This document shows positions 7,468 to 16,755 of a stretch of DNA of 64,000 nucleotides, piece after piece. The position numbers and the translations under genes were made by a program. The notes under the pieces are model-generated. The model saw only the letters and a program-made list of their open reading frames with translations. It did no database searches and was not told the DNA's origin. Positions within the stretch are counted from its first letter, which is position 1. Every line of letters begins with the position of its first letter. The stretch comes from an uncultured Oscillospiraceae bacterium (GTDB taxonomy: Bacteria > Bacillota > Clostridia > Oscillospirales > Ruminococcaceae). Location: assembly GCA_934457235.1 (NCBI GenBank), contig CAKSHT010000001.1, positions 1-64,000 of the forward strand. The letters run 5' to 3'.

Positions 7468-7496
7468 ATGATATCACAATCCCGCCGGAAATGCAA
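7468..7496 (-). promoter_or_regulatory. promoter of queT-like gene
   Basis: On the minus strand, TTGCAT and TATCAT are separated by 17 bases. A 6-bp hairpin (CCGTGC/GCACGG) follows in the leader before the riboswitch candidate. Confidence 0.7.
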
Positions 7497-7583
7497 TACC
7501 CTTTTTGTATAAATTTTTCGGCACTCACGTAGTTTATTGCGGCGTTTTGCCGATAAATCACATAACTGAAAGGAATATATATC

Positions 7584-8117
7584 ATGGGAAAGAGAATGTC
7601 GTTCTACATGGAGCGGGAGGTATTCGAGGAACTGGCGCAGTACGCCATCGACCGCGGCTGCCTTATCCTGCGCCAGAGCGGTAAGAAGATAATCGTGTCG
7701 CAGGACACGTCGGTGATAACCCCGAACTGCCCGCAGTATTACTTCTATCTGCCGGAGGCGGGAGACCTGGATATGGGGCTGCCGCTCGGCTGCTTCAACA
7801 AGAACAGCCGGCTTCTTATCGAAGCTAATTACACCACCAGGGATACAAATTTCGCGCTCCATCATGCGCAGCTCTACCTTGCAAAGGGAGTTGCGGACGA
7901 GGACGGGCAGTTCCTGGATACGCCGGAGTGCATGATAAAGCTCTACAAGCGCCTTATCGTCAAGATGAAGGAACTGACGAAGTTCATTCCCGTCCCGGCT
8001 GAGCGCATGTCAAACCGCATGACATATTACGCCGACCCCACCGAGCGTTCGCACAAGCTGTACCTCACCCCGAAACTCATCAAGCTCATGGAGAAGCCGG
8101 AAGTCACTCTCTGCTGA
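7584..8117 (+). CDS. conserved hypothetical protein
   Basis: The product is 177 residues, soluble, with no signal peptide or membrane segment. I do not recognise the family. It starts MGKRMSFYMEREVF, contains a Pro-rich PNCPQYYFYLPEAGD stretch and ends in a basic KLYLTPKLIKLMEK segment. AAAGGA lies upstream of the ATG. Its last 14 bases overlap the 3' end of the convergent AraC-type gene, so the two transcripts are antisense at their ends. Confidence 0.75.
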   Translation: MGKRMSFYMEREVFEELAQYAIDRGCLILRQSGKKIIVSQDTSVITPNCPQYYFYLPEAGDLDMGLPLGCFNKNSRLLIEANYTTRDTNFALHHAQLYLAKGVADEDGQFLDTPECMIKLYKRLIVKMKELTKFIPVPAERMSNRMTYYADPTERSHKLYLTPKLIKLMEKPEVTLC

Positions 8118-8874
8118 CGCTGCGCCGGTATTCAAGCGCCGTCATTCCGGTGCGTCTGCGGAACTGCCGCATGAAGTGCACGTCGTTCTCAAAGCCGCAT
8201 AAACCGGATATCTCGCGCACCGTCATGGCGGTGTTCGCAAGATAATACTGCGCCAGCTGAGTTTTCGCCCGCAACACGTCCTCGTAGCAGCTGACGCCGA
8301 ATTCCGCACGGTACAATGTCTGGAAGTACGATGGACTGAGCGCCAGTCGCTCCGCCATTCCCTCCACGGTGAAATTTTCCGATGGAGAGCCGTATATCTC
8401 GGCGCGGAGCCGTTTCAGTCCCTCGCTGTGGGGCGCGGACGGAGCCTCGCCGCCTCCCAGGATCTGAGCTATCAGCAGCCGCAGCAGGAGATCCGTGCAC
8501 TCGCGGCTTTTCGGCGTGTCGGATACGCTTTCGAGTTTCAGCTGCTGAAGCGTGTTTTCTGCGCCGCTCACAGAACATACCGGCGTGGGAGTATTGAACG
8601 GAATGTTCAGCCGTTCGAAGAATATATCATTCTCGTCGCACTCGAAGTGCACCCAGTCGTTGATGTAATCCATACCAGCCGCCCCGTAGTCCTGCGGGGC
8701 GGCTTTGCTGTATAATACAGCGGTGTCCGCCGGGACTTCCATGCGCTCCCCTGCGGATATCACGAACGCCGGCGTGCGGAACACCACCAGCAGATTGTCT
8801 CCGGAGCCGTCCGGCCGGATTATGTGGAAATCCCGGTCGTGGCGGTATCCCACGCCCATCGCATGAAGCTTCAT
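8104..8874 (-). CDS. AraC-family transcriptional regulator
   Basis: The product is 256 residues. The N-terminal 140 residues are a cupin-like sensor domain (AGERMEVPADTAVLY, then DWVHFEC). The C-terminal 100 residues carry two helix-turn-helix motifs, the second being MTVREISGLCGFENDVHFMRQFRRRTGMT, split here as MTVREISGLCGF and HFMRQFRRRTG, the family signature. It is divergent from the arabinofuranosidase gene with overlapping promoters, so it probably controls that gene in response to an arabinose-containing sugar (inference). GGAGGG precedes the ATG. Confidence 0.9.
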   Translation of the reverse strand: MKLHAMGVGYRHDRDFHIIRPDGSGDNLLVVFRTPAFVISAGERMEVPADTAVLYSKAAPQDYGAAGMDYINDWVHFECDENDIFFERLNIPFNTPTPVCSVSGAENTLQQLKLESVSDTPKSRECTDLLLRLLIAQILGGGEAPSAPHSEGLKRLRAEIYGSPSENFTVEGMAERLALSPSYFQTLYRAEFGVSCYEDVLRAKTQLAQYYLANTAMTVREISGLCGFENDVHFMRQFRRRTGMTALEYRRSVSRE

Positions 8875-8911
8875 GTGATCCCTCCATAGTATGATATATC
8901 AGTCTTTTGAT

Positions 8912-8951
8912 ATTATACATCATTGAAAAAGCGTTGTCAATCGGTTATAAT
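8912..8951. promoter_or_regulatory. overlapping divergent promoters, araC-type gene and GH51 gene
   Basis: Minus strand: TTGACA (8935-8940) and TATAAT (8912-8917), spacer 17. Plus strand: TTGAAA (8923-8928) and TATAAT (8946-8951), spacer 17. The two promoters interlock, so a regulator bound at the central ATTGA/TCAAT dyad would affect both. Confidence 0.85.
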
Positions 8952-8978
8952 GGATACATCAATGGCAGACCGTAAAGA

Positions 8979-8998
8979 AGCCCGTTCACGGGCTTTGC
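8979..8998 (+). promoter_or_regulatory. hairpin in the GH51 5' leader
   Basis: An AAGCCCG-TTCA-CGGGCTTTG hairpin lies between the promoter and the start codon. With a short T stretch after it, it could act as a weak attenuator or mRNA stabiliser. Confidence 0.4.
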
Positions 8999-9026
8999 TG
9001 CGATTTTCCCGAAAGGACGAAATATC

Positions 9027-10499
9027 ATGAAAACTGTACATTTAACCTTGAATCCCCTGGAGAAGAAGTCACACATCAACCGCGAAATTTACGGCAATTT
9101 CTCCGAACACCTCGGACGCTGCGTTTACGACGGGATATACGTCGGCAAGAACAGCGATATTCCAAACATCAATGGCTATCGCAAGGATGTCGTTGACGCT
9201 TTCAGGCAGATAAAGCTCCCCGTGCTGCGCTGGCCCGGCGGCTGCTTCGCCGATGAATACCACTGGCGCGACGGAATCGGCGCAATGTCCGAGCGCAAGA
9301 AGATGATAAACACCAACTGGGGCGGCGTTGTCGAGGATAACAGCTTCGGCACGCACGAGTTCATGGATTTCTGCGAGCTTGTCGGCTGCGAGCCTTACAT
9401 CTCCGGAAACGTCGGCAGCGGCACCGTCGAGGAGCTTGCCAACTGGGTGGAGTACATGACGTTCGATGGAGTTTCCCCGATGGCGGAGCTTCGCAAGAAG
9501 AACGGCAGGGAGCAGCCCTGGAAGCTGAAGTACCTGGGCATAGGCAACGAAAGCTGGGGCTGCGGCGGAAGCATGCGCCCGGAGTATTATTCCGACCTGT
9601 ACCGCCGATATGCGACCTACTGCCGTAACTACAGCGGCAACGATCTCTACAAGATCGCCAGCGGCGGCAACGCCGACGACTACAACTGGACCGACGTCCT
9701 CATGCGCCAGATAACTCCCTGGAACATGAAGGGCATGTCCCTGCATTATTATACCGTACCGACCGGGGACTGGAGCCACAAGGGCAGCGCCACCGATTTT
9801 GACGGGCAGGAATACTATAAGACGATACGCTCCACGCTGAAAATGGAGGAGCTTGTAACACGTCACTCCGCCATCATGGAGCGCTACGACCCGGAGCACA
9901 GGGTAGGGCTTATCGTGGACGAATGGGGCACCTGGTACGATGTGGAGCCGGGCACAAATCCGGGCTTCCTCTATCAGCAGAACACCATGCGCGACGCTGT
10001 CGTTGCCGGGATCAGCCTCAACATATTCAATGCGCACTCCGACAGGATACCGATGGCGAACATCGCACAGGCGGTGAACGTATTACAGGCTATCCTGCTG
10101 ACCGAGGGAGCCAGGACCGTCAAGACCCCGACCTACCACGTTTTCGACCTCTACAAGAACCACCAGGACGCAGATCTCATCTACAGCCATGTGGAGAACG
10201 AGTTTGCGGAGGAGGGAGTGCCTGCGCTCAGCCAGTCCGCCAGCATAAAGGACGGCACTGTCACAGTCACCATCTCCAACGCTTCCCTCACCGAGGAATA
10301 CAGTGTTGATATCGCGGCGGCGTTCAGCGGGATAAAGTCCGCGCAGGGACGCGTGCTTACCGGGGAAGTCCACGAGCACAACACCTTTGACGAGCCGGAC
10401 AGACTTACCATAAAGCCACTCACTGTCAGCGCCGCGGACGGCAGGTCGGCTGCCGTGATTCCGCCCTGCTCCGTCGCCGAGATAACCCTCGCGCTGTGA
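9027..10499 (+). CDS. GH51 alpha-L-arabinofuranosidase, intracellular
   Basis: The product is 490 residues with no signal peptide. The family GH51 signs are [14 protein letters not shown] early, the acid/base Glu in [11 protein letters not shown] (about residue 174), and the nucleophile Glu in [11 protein letters not shown] (about 297). The enzyme releases arabinose from arabinan or arabinoxylan oligosaccharides imported into the cell. AAAGGA lies before the ATG. Its stop shares a base with the next ATG (TGATG), so a small Cys-rich protein is translationally coupled to it. Confidence 0.95.
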   Translation: MKTVHLTLNPLEKKSHINREIYGNFSEHLGRCVYDGIYVGKNSDIPNINGYRKDVVDAFRQIKLPVLRWPGGCFADEYHWRDGIGAMSERKKMINTNWGGVVEDNSFGTHEFMDFCELVGCEPYISGNVGSGTVEELANWVEYMTFDGVSPMAELRKKNGREQPWKLKYLGIGNESWGCGGSMRPEYYSDLYRRYATYCRNYSGNDLYKIASGGNADDYNWTDVLMRQITPWNMKGMSLHYYTVPTGDWSHKGSATDFDGQEYYKTIRSTLKMEELVTRHSAIMERYDPEHRVGLIVDEWGTWYDVEPGTNPGFLYQQNTMRDAVVAGISLNIFNAHSDRIPMANIAQAVNVLQAILLTEGARTVKTPTYHVFDLYKNHQDADLIYSHVENEFAEEGVPALSQSASIKDGTVTVTISNASLTEEYSVDIAAAFSGIKSAQGRVLTGEVHEHNTFDEPDRLTIKPLTVSAADGRSAAVIPPCSVAEITLAL

Positions 10500-10753
10500 T
10501 GGAACGCAAGCCATGCTTCCGCTGCCTGCTGCAGCAGGCGGACGAAGGTCAGCTGTTCGAGCTGATACAGCAGCGTATCGCGGCTCTCCCGGCGTCGCAG
10601 AAAGCCGCTCCGGAGGAATACTCCCGGCGGCTGGCGCTCTGCGGGGCGTGCGACGAACTTGTCAGCGGCACCTGCCGTAAGTGCGGGTGTTATGTCGAAC
10701 TGCGGGCGGCGAAGAGATCCGCAGTCTGTCCGCATGAGCGCGCGAGATGGTGA
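10499..10753 (+). CDS. small cysteine-rich protein (DUF6171-like)
   Basis: The product is 84 residues with eight Cys: CFRC near the start, CGAC, then CRKCGC and a final CPHE. The spacing suggests one or two zinc knuckles. The start ATG overlaps the stop of the arabinofuranosidase gene; a GTG one codon earlier is the alternative. It resembles the DUF6171 family, but I am not certain of the name. The function is unknown; coupling to a hydrolase gene may only reflect operon packing. Confidence 0.65.
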   Translation: MERKPCFRCLLQQADEGQLFELIQQRIAALPASQKAAPEEYSRRLALCGACDELVSGTCRKCGCYVELRAAKRSAVCPHERARW

Positions 10754-10825
10754 CTGAAATGCTTTACCACACAAGAATCCGGCGGCAGTTCCTGCGTAAA
10801 TTTCAGGCAAAATCAGTAATCGTTA

Positions 10826-10854
10826 TTGACTTTTGCGTAAAATCGTGATATAAT
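10826..10854 (+). promoter_or_regulatory. promoter before membrane protein/phosphoesterase pair
   Basis: TTGACT and TATAAT are separated by 17 bases, about 25 bases before the ATG at 10880. Confidence 0.85.
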
Positions 10855-10879
10855 ATCATCATAAGGAGCGTGATATTAT

Positions 10880-11635
10880 ATGGCAAAAAAGTCTGACAAG
10901 GCAAAACTCATTTTTTTAATGCTGTATTTTCTTATATTGACCGTTGAGCGTGTGATCAGCCTGGTTTCTGTTTTCACCGGGGATCTGTCCGGTTATGACT
11001 TCCTGGAATGGTACATGACAGGTCTGACGATATTTGCGATAATCGGCGCATATTTCTTCATATTCACGCGATGCCGTTTCAATACTGCGCATTTCCCCAA
11101 TGGAAAGACATCCGCAGTTCCGGCACTCGATGACGGCGTTTTCGGAAAGCTTTCCATAGCCGCCGGGATACTTCTGCTTGGCGGAATGGTGCACACCAAG
11201 GGGACTATACCTCCTATACAGTTCGCCGCCTACGGAATGATACTGGTTTCTATGGCTATACATACTGCCCGGTGCGTAAAGGAACACGGTGGCGCGCTTA
11301 TCCGCTGGCTGTCGTTCGGTTACATCGTGGCGTTTTCCATGTCTATCCCGGTGGTGTATCACACGGCGATAGAGCTTTCCTGGCTATTCATTCCGATGGA
11401 GATCGTGGTTTCCGCCGGAATGGTGACGCTGTTCACGGTGATGCTCCGAGGATTCTACAACGGCGATGGAAAATACGGATTCCCGCTTCTGCCGTTCCTG
11501 GCGGCGCTTATCGGTGACGCCGCCGTTCTCGCTCTGCGCTGGAATGAGGAAATAAACGCGTTCGTGCTTATATTCATCTGTGTGACGGCAGTGCTGTTCC
11601 TTGCCGGGAAGATCGCCGGAAACGTTCGGGAGTGA
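10880..11635 (+). CDS. polytopic membrane protein, unknown
   Basis: The product is 251 residues with about seven or eight hydrophobic helices spread over the whole chain and short loops. It has a basic N-terminus (MAKKSDKAK) and no motif that I can tie to a function. AAGGAG precedes the ATG. The next gene begins four bases after its stop, so they form an operon with the phosphoesterase. Confidence 0.75.
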   Translation: MAKKSDKAKLIFLMLYFLILTVERVISLVSVFTGDLSGYDFLEWYMTGLTIFAIIGAYFFIFTRCRFNTAHFPNGKTSAVPALDDGVFGKLSIAAGILLLGGMVHTKGTIPPIQFAAYGMILVSMAIHTARCVKEHGGALIRWLSFGYIVAFSMSIPVVYHTAIELSWLFIPMEIVVSAGMVTLFTVMLRGFYNGDGKYGFPLLPFLAALIGDAAVLALRWNEEINAFVLIFICVTAVLFLAGKIAGNVRE

Positions 11636-11639
11636 ATCA

Positions 11640-12488
11640 ATGCGAATTGCTGTATTATCCGACGTACACTCGAATTTCGCGGCGCTTTCCGCCGTTGTCG
11701 CGGACGCCGAAACGCGCTCACCGGACTGGTGGATATTCCTCGGTGATTACATCACAGACTGCCCGTATCCGCACCGCACCGTGGAATTCCTGCGGGAATT
11801 CTCCGTAACTCACAGGTGCGTTTTTATCCGTGGCAACCGCGAGGATTACATAATAAATCAGCGCGTTTCGCCGCAGCCCTGGGTATACGGTTCCAAAAGC
11901 GGAGCGCTGCTCTACACGTTTGAAAACGTCACTGACAGCGACCTTGACTGGCTCGCCGGAATGCCGATTTCGCGCCGGGTGGAGCTTCCGGGAGTTGAGC
12001 CGTTCATGATATGCCACGGCTCTCCGGACAGCATAAACTACCTTTTTCACACCGAAACCCGGAAGGCGGAGGAGATGATATCCAGGCTGGACGAATACAA
12101 GTGCCGGCTGCTCCTGTGCGGTCACTCGCATATTCCGTTTATCTTCCGGCGCGGCGACAGAATGCTGGTCAATCCCGGAGCGCTCGGAATGCCGGTGAAC
12201 TCCCAGACGGCGGCGCAGTACGCTATGATAGACTACGACGGGGAATTCCACCCGGAGATACTTTCGGCGGAATACGACATCGAGCGCACCGCCGCGGAGT
12301 TCACGGAATCCGGGTTACTGGAGAAAAGCGCGGTCTGGGGCAGGGGACTTGTTGCGACGATACGTACCGGCGTGAATTATACAGTACACGCTGTGCACCT
12401 GGTGGAACGGCTCTCCGGGGATACCGGGCTTCCCGTCACGGACGAAACATTGTGGGACAGAGCGGCGGAGGAACTGGGGATACCGTGA
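11640..12488 (+). CDS. calcineurin-like metallophosphoesterase
   Basis: The product is 282 residues. All metal-binding blocks are present in order: SDVHSN (about 8-13), FLGDY, RGNRE, CHGSP, CGHSH and NPGALGMP. This is the YfcE/MJ0936-type subfamily, cytosolic, hydrolysing phosphodiesters or phosphomonoesters. The substrate is unknown. The ATG at 11640 follows GGAG within the end of the upstream gene; a longer upstream reading would overlap that gene by 35 bases with no good start. Confidence 0.88.
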   Translation: MRIAVLSDVHSNFAALSAVVADAETRSPDWWIFLGDYITDCPYPHRTVEFLREFSVTHRCVFIRGNREDYIINQRVSPQPWVYGSKSGALLYTFENVTDSDLDWLAGMPISRRVELPGVEPFMICHGSPDSINYLFHTETRKAEEMISRLDEYKCRLLLCGHSHIPFIFRRGDRMLVNPGALGMPVNSQTAAQYAMIDYDGEFHPEILSAEYDIERTAAEFTESGLLEKSAVWGRGLVATIRTGVNYTVHAVHLVERLSGDTGLPVTDETLWDRAAEELGIP

Positions 12489-12502
12489 TTCTAATACGAA
12501 TT

Positions 12503-12537
12503 ACCGGGCGGATTCTGTATCCGTTCGGTTTTGTTTT
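12503..12537 (+). terminator. terminator of phosphoesterase operon
   Basis: An ACCG.GCGGAT/ATCCGT.CGGT stem with a 5-base loop is followed by TTTTGTTTT, 15 bases after the stop. Confidence 0.75.
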
Positions 12538-12551
12538 GTGGGGTGTTCGCG

Positions 12552-12625
12552 GCGCGTAGGGGCGGTCATCGGTCGCCCGGAGATTATGCGGGACATTGGA
12601 AAGACACAGCGCGCGGTAAAAGAAA
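12552..12625 (+). repeat. GTAGGGGCG-type repeat, copy 1
   Basis: The segment GCGTAGGGGCGGTCATCGG, then CGCCCGGAGATTA, recurs in diverged form at about 17142-17225 (GCGTAGGGCGACTATCGG, GCCCGGAGATTA). In both places it runs into the same GGGCGGATAT hairpin. It contains a GGGCG/CGCCC stem. Similar GTAGGGGCGACC repeats occur between genes in other gut Clostridia (from memory). Confidence 0.7.
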
Positions 12626-12869
12626 AATGGGCGGATATAAAATCCGCCCATCGAGACCGTCGAAAAAGTCCCGTTGGGACTTTTCCGCCGAAGCATCCGC
12701 CCTGCGCGCACGGTTTGTTGGCAAAGCCAACAAACCGCACACTTGTGCGGATAGAAGTGTTTTTTGCCCCGGGAAACCCGTGGCAAAAAACGGATTTCAA
12801 AAGCCCGCTTCGCGGGCAAATTCGATTTTTTCGACAAGCTGAATGGGCGGATATAAAATCCGCCCATCG
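12626..12869. repeat. identical 28-bp hairpins flanking family 2 copy B
   Basis: A 28-base sequence holding the hairpin TGGGCGGAT-ATAAA-ATCCGCCCA occurs at 12626-12653 and again, identical, at 12842-12869. One family 2 element sits between. The hairpin is unlike that flanking copy A, but the arrangement is the same. Confidence 0.92.
12654..12841 (+). repeat. family 2 multi-hairpin element, copy B
   Basis: This 188-bp element is homologous to the copy at 2440. Hairpin 1 is AAAAGTCCC/GGGACTTTT (the 2440 copy has AAAAGTCAC/GTGACTTTT). Hairpin 2 has an inner stem GGTTTGTTGGC (the 2440 copy has GGTTTGTCGGC), also still paired. Hairpin 3 is TTTTTTGCC/GGCAAAAAA. Hairpin 4 is GCCCGC-TTC-GCGGGC. The ends are GTCGAAAAAG and TTTTTTCGAC. 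Confidence 0.9.
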
Positions 12870-12878
12870 TCTGTTTAT

Positions 12879-14768
12879 TTATTCCGCCATTATCTCGCAG
12901 AGCTTGTTTGTGAACTCTACCGGGTTCTCGATAGGCATACCCTCGATGAGCAGCGCCTGGGAGTACAGGATATCCGCGTATTCAGCGACCTTGTCCTTGT
13001 TATCCTCGGCGTAGAGCTTCTTGAGCTTCTCGAATATCGGGTGGGAAGCGTTTATCTCAAGTATCTTCTCGGCCTTTGCGTTGTGCGCCTGCTCGTCCGG
13101 CATTGCGGAGAGCACCTTTTCCATCTCAACGGAGAGCATACCCTCGCTGGTGATGCATACCGGGTGGGTCTTTAAGCGCTGGGACAGCTTGACTGCCTTT
13201 ACCTTGCCGCCGAGCTTCTCGGTCATGAGGTCGAACAGCCCCTTGTTGTCCTCTTCCGCCTTTTTGATCTCTTCCTTTTCCTCGTCGGATTCAAGTCCGA
13301 GGTCGTCGGCGGATACGGACTTGAATTCCTTGCCGTTGTAGTCGTGCATCATCTGCATGGTGAATTCGTCTACATGGTCGGTGAAGTAAAGTATCTCAAA
13401 GCCCTTGTCGCGTACCATTTCGGTCTGCGGGAGCGCTTCAATACGCGCGATACTGCTTCCGCTTGCGAAGTAGATGTACTTCTGGCCGTCCTTCATTCTG
13501 GAAACGTACTCTTCCAGGGTTACATAGCCGCCGAAGCTGCTCTTGAACATCAGCAGGTCCTGCAAATTCTCCTTGTTCGCGCCGAAGCTCTCGTAAATGC
13601 CGTATTTCAGCTGAGTGCCGAAGGAATCGAAGAACTTTTCGTACTTCTCGCGGTCGTTCTTCTGGAGCTTCTTCAGCTCGTTCTTGATGGACTTTTCCAG
13701 GCTCTTTGCGATGAGCTTTAACTGGCGGTCGTGCTGGAGCATTTCACGGGAGATGTTCAGCGACAGATCCTCGCTGTCCACCAGACCTCTTACGAAGCTG
13801 AAATAATCCGGCAGGAGGTCGCCGCACTTGTCCATGATCATTACGCCGCTGGAGTACAGCTGGAGTCCCTTTTCGAAGTTCTTGGAATAATAGTCGTAGG
13901 GAGCCTTTGCCGGGATATACAGCAGTGCGGTGTAGGTCGCGGTGCCCTCGGTACGGGTGTGGATATGCGCGAGCGGCTTGTCGTAGTCAAAGAACTTGTC
14001 CTTGTAGAACTGGTCGTATTCCTCGTCGGTAAGCTCGCTCTTGGACTTCTTCCAGATAGGCGTCATGCTGTTGAGGGTTTCGGTGACTATCTCCTTTTCG
14101 TACTCGTCCTTGCTGCCCTCTTTCAGCTTCTCGTGCTCGACGTCCATCTTGATGGGGTAGCGGATATAGTCGCTGTACTTCTTTACAAGCTGCTTTATCT
14201 TGTAGGGAGCCAGGAACTCGTCGTAATTCTCCTCGTCGGCGTTGTCCTTGATGTCAAGGATTATCTGCGTGCCGTGGTCGTCCTTCTGCGCCTCGGAAAT
14301 AGTGTAGCCGTCAACGCCCTCGCTCTCCCACATGTACGCGGTGTCCGCGCCGTACGCCTTTGAAATTACGGTGACTTTCTTAGCTACCATGAACGCGGAA
14401 TAGAATCCTACGCCGAACTGTCCGATTATGTTCACGTCGTCAGTCTTTTCGTTCTCGTTCTTGAACGCCAGTGAACCGGATTTCGCGATGGTGCCGAGGT
14501 TGTTCTCCAGCTCCTCCTTTGTCATGCCGATACCGTTATCGGTGATGATGAGCTTTCTGTCGTCCTTGTTCACTTCAAGCTTTATCGCCATATCGGAACG
14601 GGTGATTCCAGTGTTCTCGCTCATGGACTTGAAATACAGCTTGTCCATTGCGTCGCTTGCGTTGGATATCAGCTCGCGCAGGAATATCTCCTTGTGAGTG
14701 TAGATGGAGTTGATCATCATTTCAAGCAGGCGCTTGGATTCCGCCTTGAATTCTTTTGTTTCTGCCAT
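12879..14768 (-). CDS. htpG: HSP90-family molecular chaperone HtpG
   Basis: The product is 629 residues. The N-terminal GHKL ATPase domain has [19 protein letters not shown] and [13 protein letters not shown]. The middle domain has [20 protein letters not shown], split here as [11 protein letters not shown] and SLNISREML. The C-terminal dimer domain ends near the stop. HtpG is a cytosolic ATP-driven chaperone. The start at 14768 (MAETKEF) has AAGGAG nine bases upstream; the in-frame ATG at 14777 touches that site and is rejected. A perfect CIRCE operator precedes it, so HrcA repression is expected. Confidence 0.97.
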   Translation of the reverse strand: MAETKEFKAESKRLLEMMINSIYTHKEIFLRELISNASDAMDKLYFKSMSENTGITRSDMAIKLEVNKDDRKLIITDNGIGMTKEELENNLGTIAKSGSLAFKNENEKTDDVNIIGQFGVGFYSAFMVAKKVTVISKAYGADTAYMWESEGVDGYTISEAQKDDHGTQIILDIKDNADEENYDEFLAPYKIKQLVKKYSDYIRYPIKMDVEHEKLKEGSKDEYEKEIVTETLNSMTPIWKKSKSELTDEEYDQFYKDKFFDYDKPLAHIHTRTEGTATYTALLYIPAKAPYDYYSKNFEKGLQLYSSGVMIMDKCGDLLPDYFSFVRGLVDSEDLSLNISREMLQHDRQLKLIAKSLEKSIKNELKKLQKNDREKYEKFFDSFGTQLKYGIYESFGANKENLQDLLMFKSSFGGYVTLEEYVSRMKDGQKYIYFASGSSIARIEALPQTEMVRDKGFEILYFTDHVDEFTMQMMHDYNGKEFKSVSADDLGLESDEEKEEIKKAEEDNKGLFDLMTEKLGGKVKAVKLSQRLKTHPVCITSEGMLSVEMEKVLSAMPDEQAHNAKAEKILEINASHPIFEKLKKLYAEDNKDKVAEYADILYSQALLIEGMPIENPVEFTNKLCEIMAE

Positions 14769-14815
14769 TTCAAACATCTCCTTATATTTATCGGTAAAAG
14801 CCGTTTTTTATGTTT

Positions 14816-14842
14816 TTAGCACTCTCTTCTTCTGAGTGCTAA
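14816..14842. promoter_or_regulatory. CIRCE operator (HrcA binding site)
   Basis: TTAGCACTC-N9-GAGTGCTAA, a perfect match to the CIRCE consensus, lies just downstream of the htpG -10 box on the minus strand. In many Firmicutes htpG is not a CIRCE gene, so its placement here is notable. Confidence 0.97.
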
Positions 14843-14846
14843 ATCT

Positions 14847-14874
14847 ATTATACACCTTTTTCAGAAAAAATCAA
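14847..14874 (-). promoter_or_regulatory. htpG promoter
   Basis: TATAAT on the minus strand lies at 14847-14852, with TTGATT 16 bases upstream. Confidence 0.65.
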
Positions 14875-14907
14875 GGGGTAATTCACAGATTTTTGAAAAT
14901 TCGGGGT

Positions 14908-14939
14908 AAAAAAATTGCGCCGGAGGTCGGCGCAATTTT
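14908..14939 (-). terminator. terminator of lipoprotein gene
   Basis: An AAATTGCGCC/GGCGCAATTT stem is followed by seven T on the minus strand, about 14 bases past the stop. Confidence 0.9.
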
Positions 14940-14952
14940 ATGCTGTTTATCA

Positions 14953-16110
14953 TCAGCCGTTGGCGGAATCAGCGGCGTACTTTTCAAGATACTCGTCGAG
15001 CGGTATCATGAAAGGCAGCTTGCCGTCAAGCCATGCGGTGTAGGCGGTGTCGAATCCGGGGTCGGAGCTGCGCAGGTCGTCGAGGGTGACGATGTTGTCA
15101 ACGGATTCCGCATGTGGAACATATGGTGTCATGTTATCTTCAGTATGTGAACCATAGTCCATTCGAGAGATTGTGAGAGTGCCGTCTGTGTAGAGAATTA
15201 CTACTATTCCGTAGCAATTAGTGTAGTCAGCAGGATAGACGATTGTGCCATTTCGACCGTATGTTTGCGCACCTACGTCATAGAAATATGCTTTGGTTAT
15301 ATCGGGATAGCTGGTTGTTGTGATATCATATCGTACAGCATGATTTTTATTTAAGTCTTCGCCTAAGTTTACGTATTCTCCAGAATTGACGTTGACATTA
15401 GCGGAAACGAGAAGCGGCAGTTCTGTGATGGGAATGTCGGCGAGGCTCTGATTTGTTATGAAATATTTGTCAGACACCAGTTCCGGTGTTGTTCCCTTAT
15501 TGACCAGTGTGATAAAGCGGCACTTCTCATCAGTTGATACATCTTTAAAACTGATGGTCGCATTATAGTATAAATCCTCATTTTTCTGATAACCGTATTT
15601 GATCTGTGCGATATTTGCAGTGTGATCGGGTTTCATGACCAGAGTATCTATATTAAAGGCAGAGATATCTGACGCCGAGTCGGGGAAGTAATAGAAATTG
15701 GTTTTGTACGAGTCTGCATCTCGTGATTCCTGTGTCCACTTGTAGCTGAATGCGGGAATCTCAAAGTCTTCGGAGCCTTCAACTATTGTTTCGTGGAGCA
15801 GTGCATCGGGGTCAATCGAATCATACGCCGCTGTTGTGTATCTAAGACTGGAGCTGAACTCGATTTCCTCGGGCAGCGGCTGTATATCCGGCTCAGAAAC
15901 AGTTTCCTGCGCAGGCTCGGTCGCGCTGGTATCTGCTGCAGGCTCGGTCTGGCTTTCTGTCTGGCTCTCGATGGGGGCAGTAGTTCCCGCAGGAGCGGAA
16001 TCGTCAGACACGGAGTTCGTGCTGTTCTCCGACGGAGTGGAGCCGCTGCAGCCGGTAAGCGCGCCCGCAGCCATAATTACTGCAAGTGCAAGGGTGAGTT
16101 TTCTTTTCAT
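14953..16110 (-). CDS. secreted lipoprotein, unknown function
   Basis: The product is 385 residues. The N-terminus MKRKLTLALAVIMAAG with lipobox LTGC is a clear lipoprotein signal, so the mature protein would be anchored outside the membrane. A Ser/Thr/Glu-rich linker of about 70 residues follows (SQTEPAAD, SEPDIQP), then a domain rich in Tyr and beta-type sequence that I do not recognise. Its linker SEPDIQP resembles the SEPDVQP of the repeat protein at the window start. AAGGAAGG precedes the ATG. Confidence 0.85.
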   Translation of the reverse strand: MKRKLTLALAVIMAAGALTGCSGSTPSENSTNSVSDDSAPAGTTAPIESQTESQTEPAADTSATEPAQETVSEPDIQPLPEEIEFSSSLRYTTAAYDSIDPDALLHETIVEGSEDFEIPAFSYKWTQESRDADSYKTNFYYFPDSASDISAFNIDTLVMKPDHTANIAQIKYGYQKNEDLYYNATISFKDVSTDEKCRFITLVNKGTTPELVSDKYFITNQSLADIPITELPLLVSANVNVNSGEYVNLGEDLNKNHAVRYDITTTSYPDITKAYFYDVGAQTYGRNGTIVYPADYTNCYGIVVILYTDGTLTISRMDYGSHTEDNMTPYVPHAESVDNIVTLDDLRSSDPGFDTAYTAWLDGKLPFMIPLDEYLEKYAADSANG

Positions 16111-16213
16111 TTGATTACCTTCCTTTTATTTAATGTGGATATTTGCCAGAATTAATTATATCACACACTTAAATTCAAGGCTAGTCACAAAACTCCCGAA
16201 AAAACAACAGTTC

Positions 16214-16235
16214 ATATATATATATATATATATAT
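16214..16235. repeat. (AT)11 dinucleotide repeat
   Basis: A run of 22 alternating A and T bases lies between two minus-strand transcription units, about 100 bases upstream of the lipoprotein start. Long AT runs are slippage-prone. Confidence 0.95.
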
Positions 16236-16265
16236 TGCACAAGCGTTCGCGGGCACGGCAAAAAA

Positions 16266-16300
16266 TCCCCCGCGCCGGCGCGTGCCAGGTGCGGGGGATA
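16266..16300 (-). terminator. terminator of small membrane protein gene
   Basis: A TCCCCCGC/GCGGGGGA stem has an inner GGCGCGTGCC loop part, followed on the minus strand by six T. Confidence 0.9.
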
Positions 16301-16318
16301 GGTTATTGCAGGAAAGGC

Positions 16319-16732
16319 TCAGCGCTCAGTGCGGAGCTTCATTCCGCCGGAGAATCCGGTGAACATCAGCTGGAACGCCAGCAGTACGGCGCCGGTCACT
16401 ATCGGCAGCATATTGAATACCATCGCGGACTGTATCGCAGCCGCGTTGCTGTCCATGGTGACGTACAGGTTCAGAAACAGCATTCCGGAGAATATCACGC
16501 CGGAACCCAGCGAAGCAGCCAGCATGGCAACGCGCATATGCCTAACGCCAAGGGAGAAGCATATGAACTCAGCGCACACAGCCTGCACGCCCACGCACAG
16601 TATCATGAACATGTACGATGAACCGGGATCGGTCAGCCAGCCGTCAAAGCAGTAGAGATACTCAGCGATGAATGATACCGCTATAAGCAGCGCGGAAAGG
16701 CACGAACACAGATTTTTCGTTGTAGATTTCAT
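16319..16732 (-). CDS. small four-helix membrane protein, unknown
   Basis: The product is 137 residues with four hydrophobic segments and a basic, Arg-rich C-terminal end. No family is recognised. The ATG at 16732 has AGGAGG six bases upstream; an upstream in-frame ATG at 16858 would run through the promoter and is rejected. The gene is transcribed alone between its own promoter and terminator. Confidence 0.75.
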   Translation of the reverse strand: MKSTTKNLCSCLSALLIAVSFIAEYLYCFDGWLTDPGSSYMFMILCVGVQAVCAEFICFSLGVRHMRVAMLAASLGSGVIFSGMLFLNLYVTMDSNAAAIQSAMVFNMLPIVTGAVLLAFQLMFTGFSGGMKLRTER

Positions 16733-16755
16733 AATTACCTCCTGTCGATTTCCGT

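Noticed and set aside
12531-13014. Open frames across the 12.5-12.9 kb repeat block
   Set aside because: Translations simply follow the hairpin repeats and the complement of htpG; no start signals.
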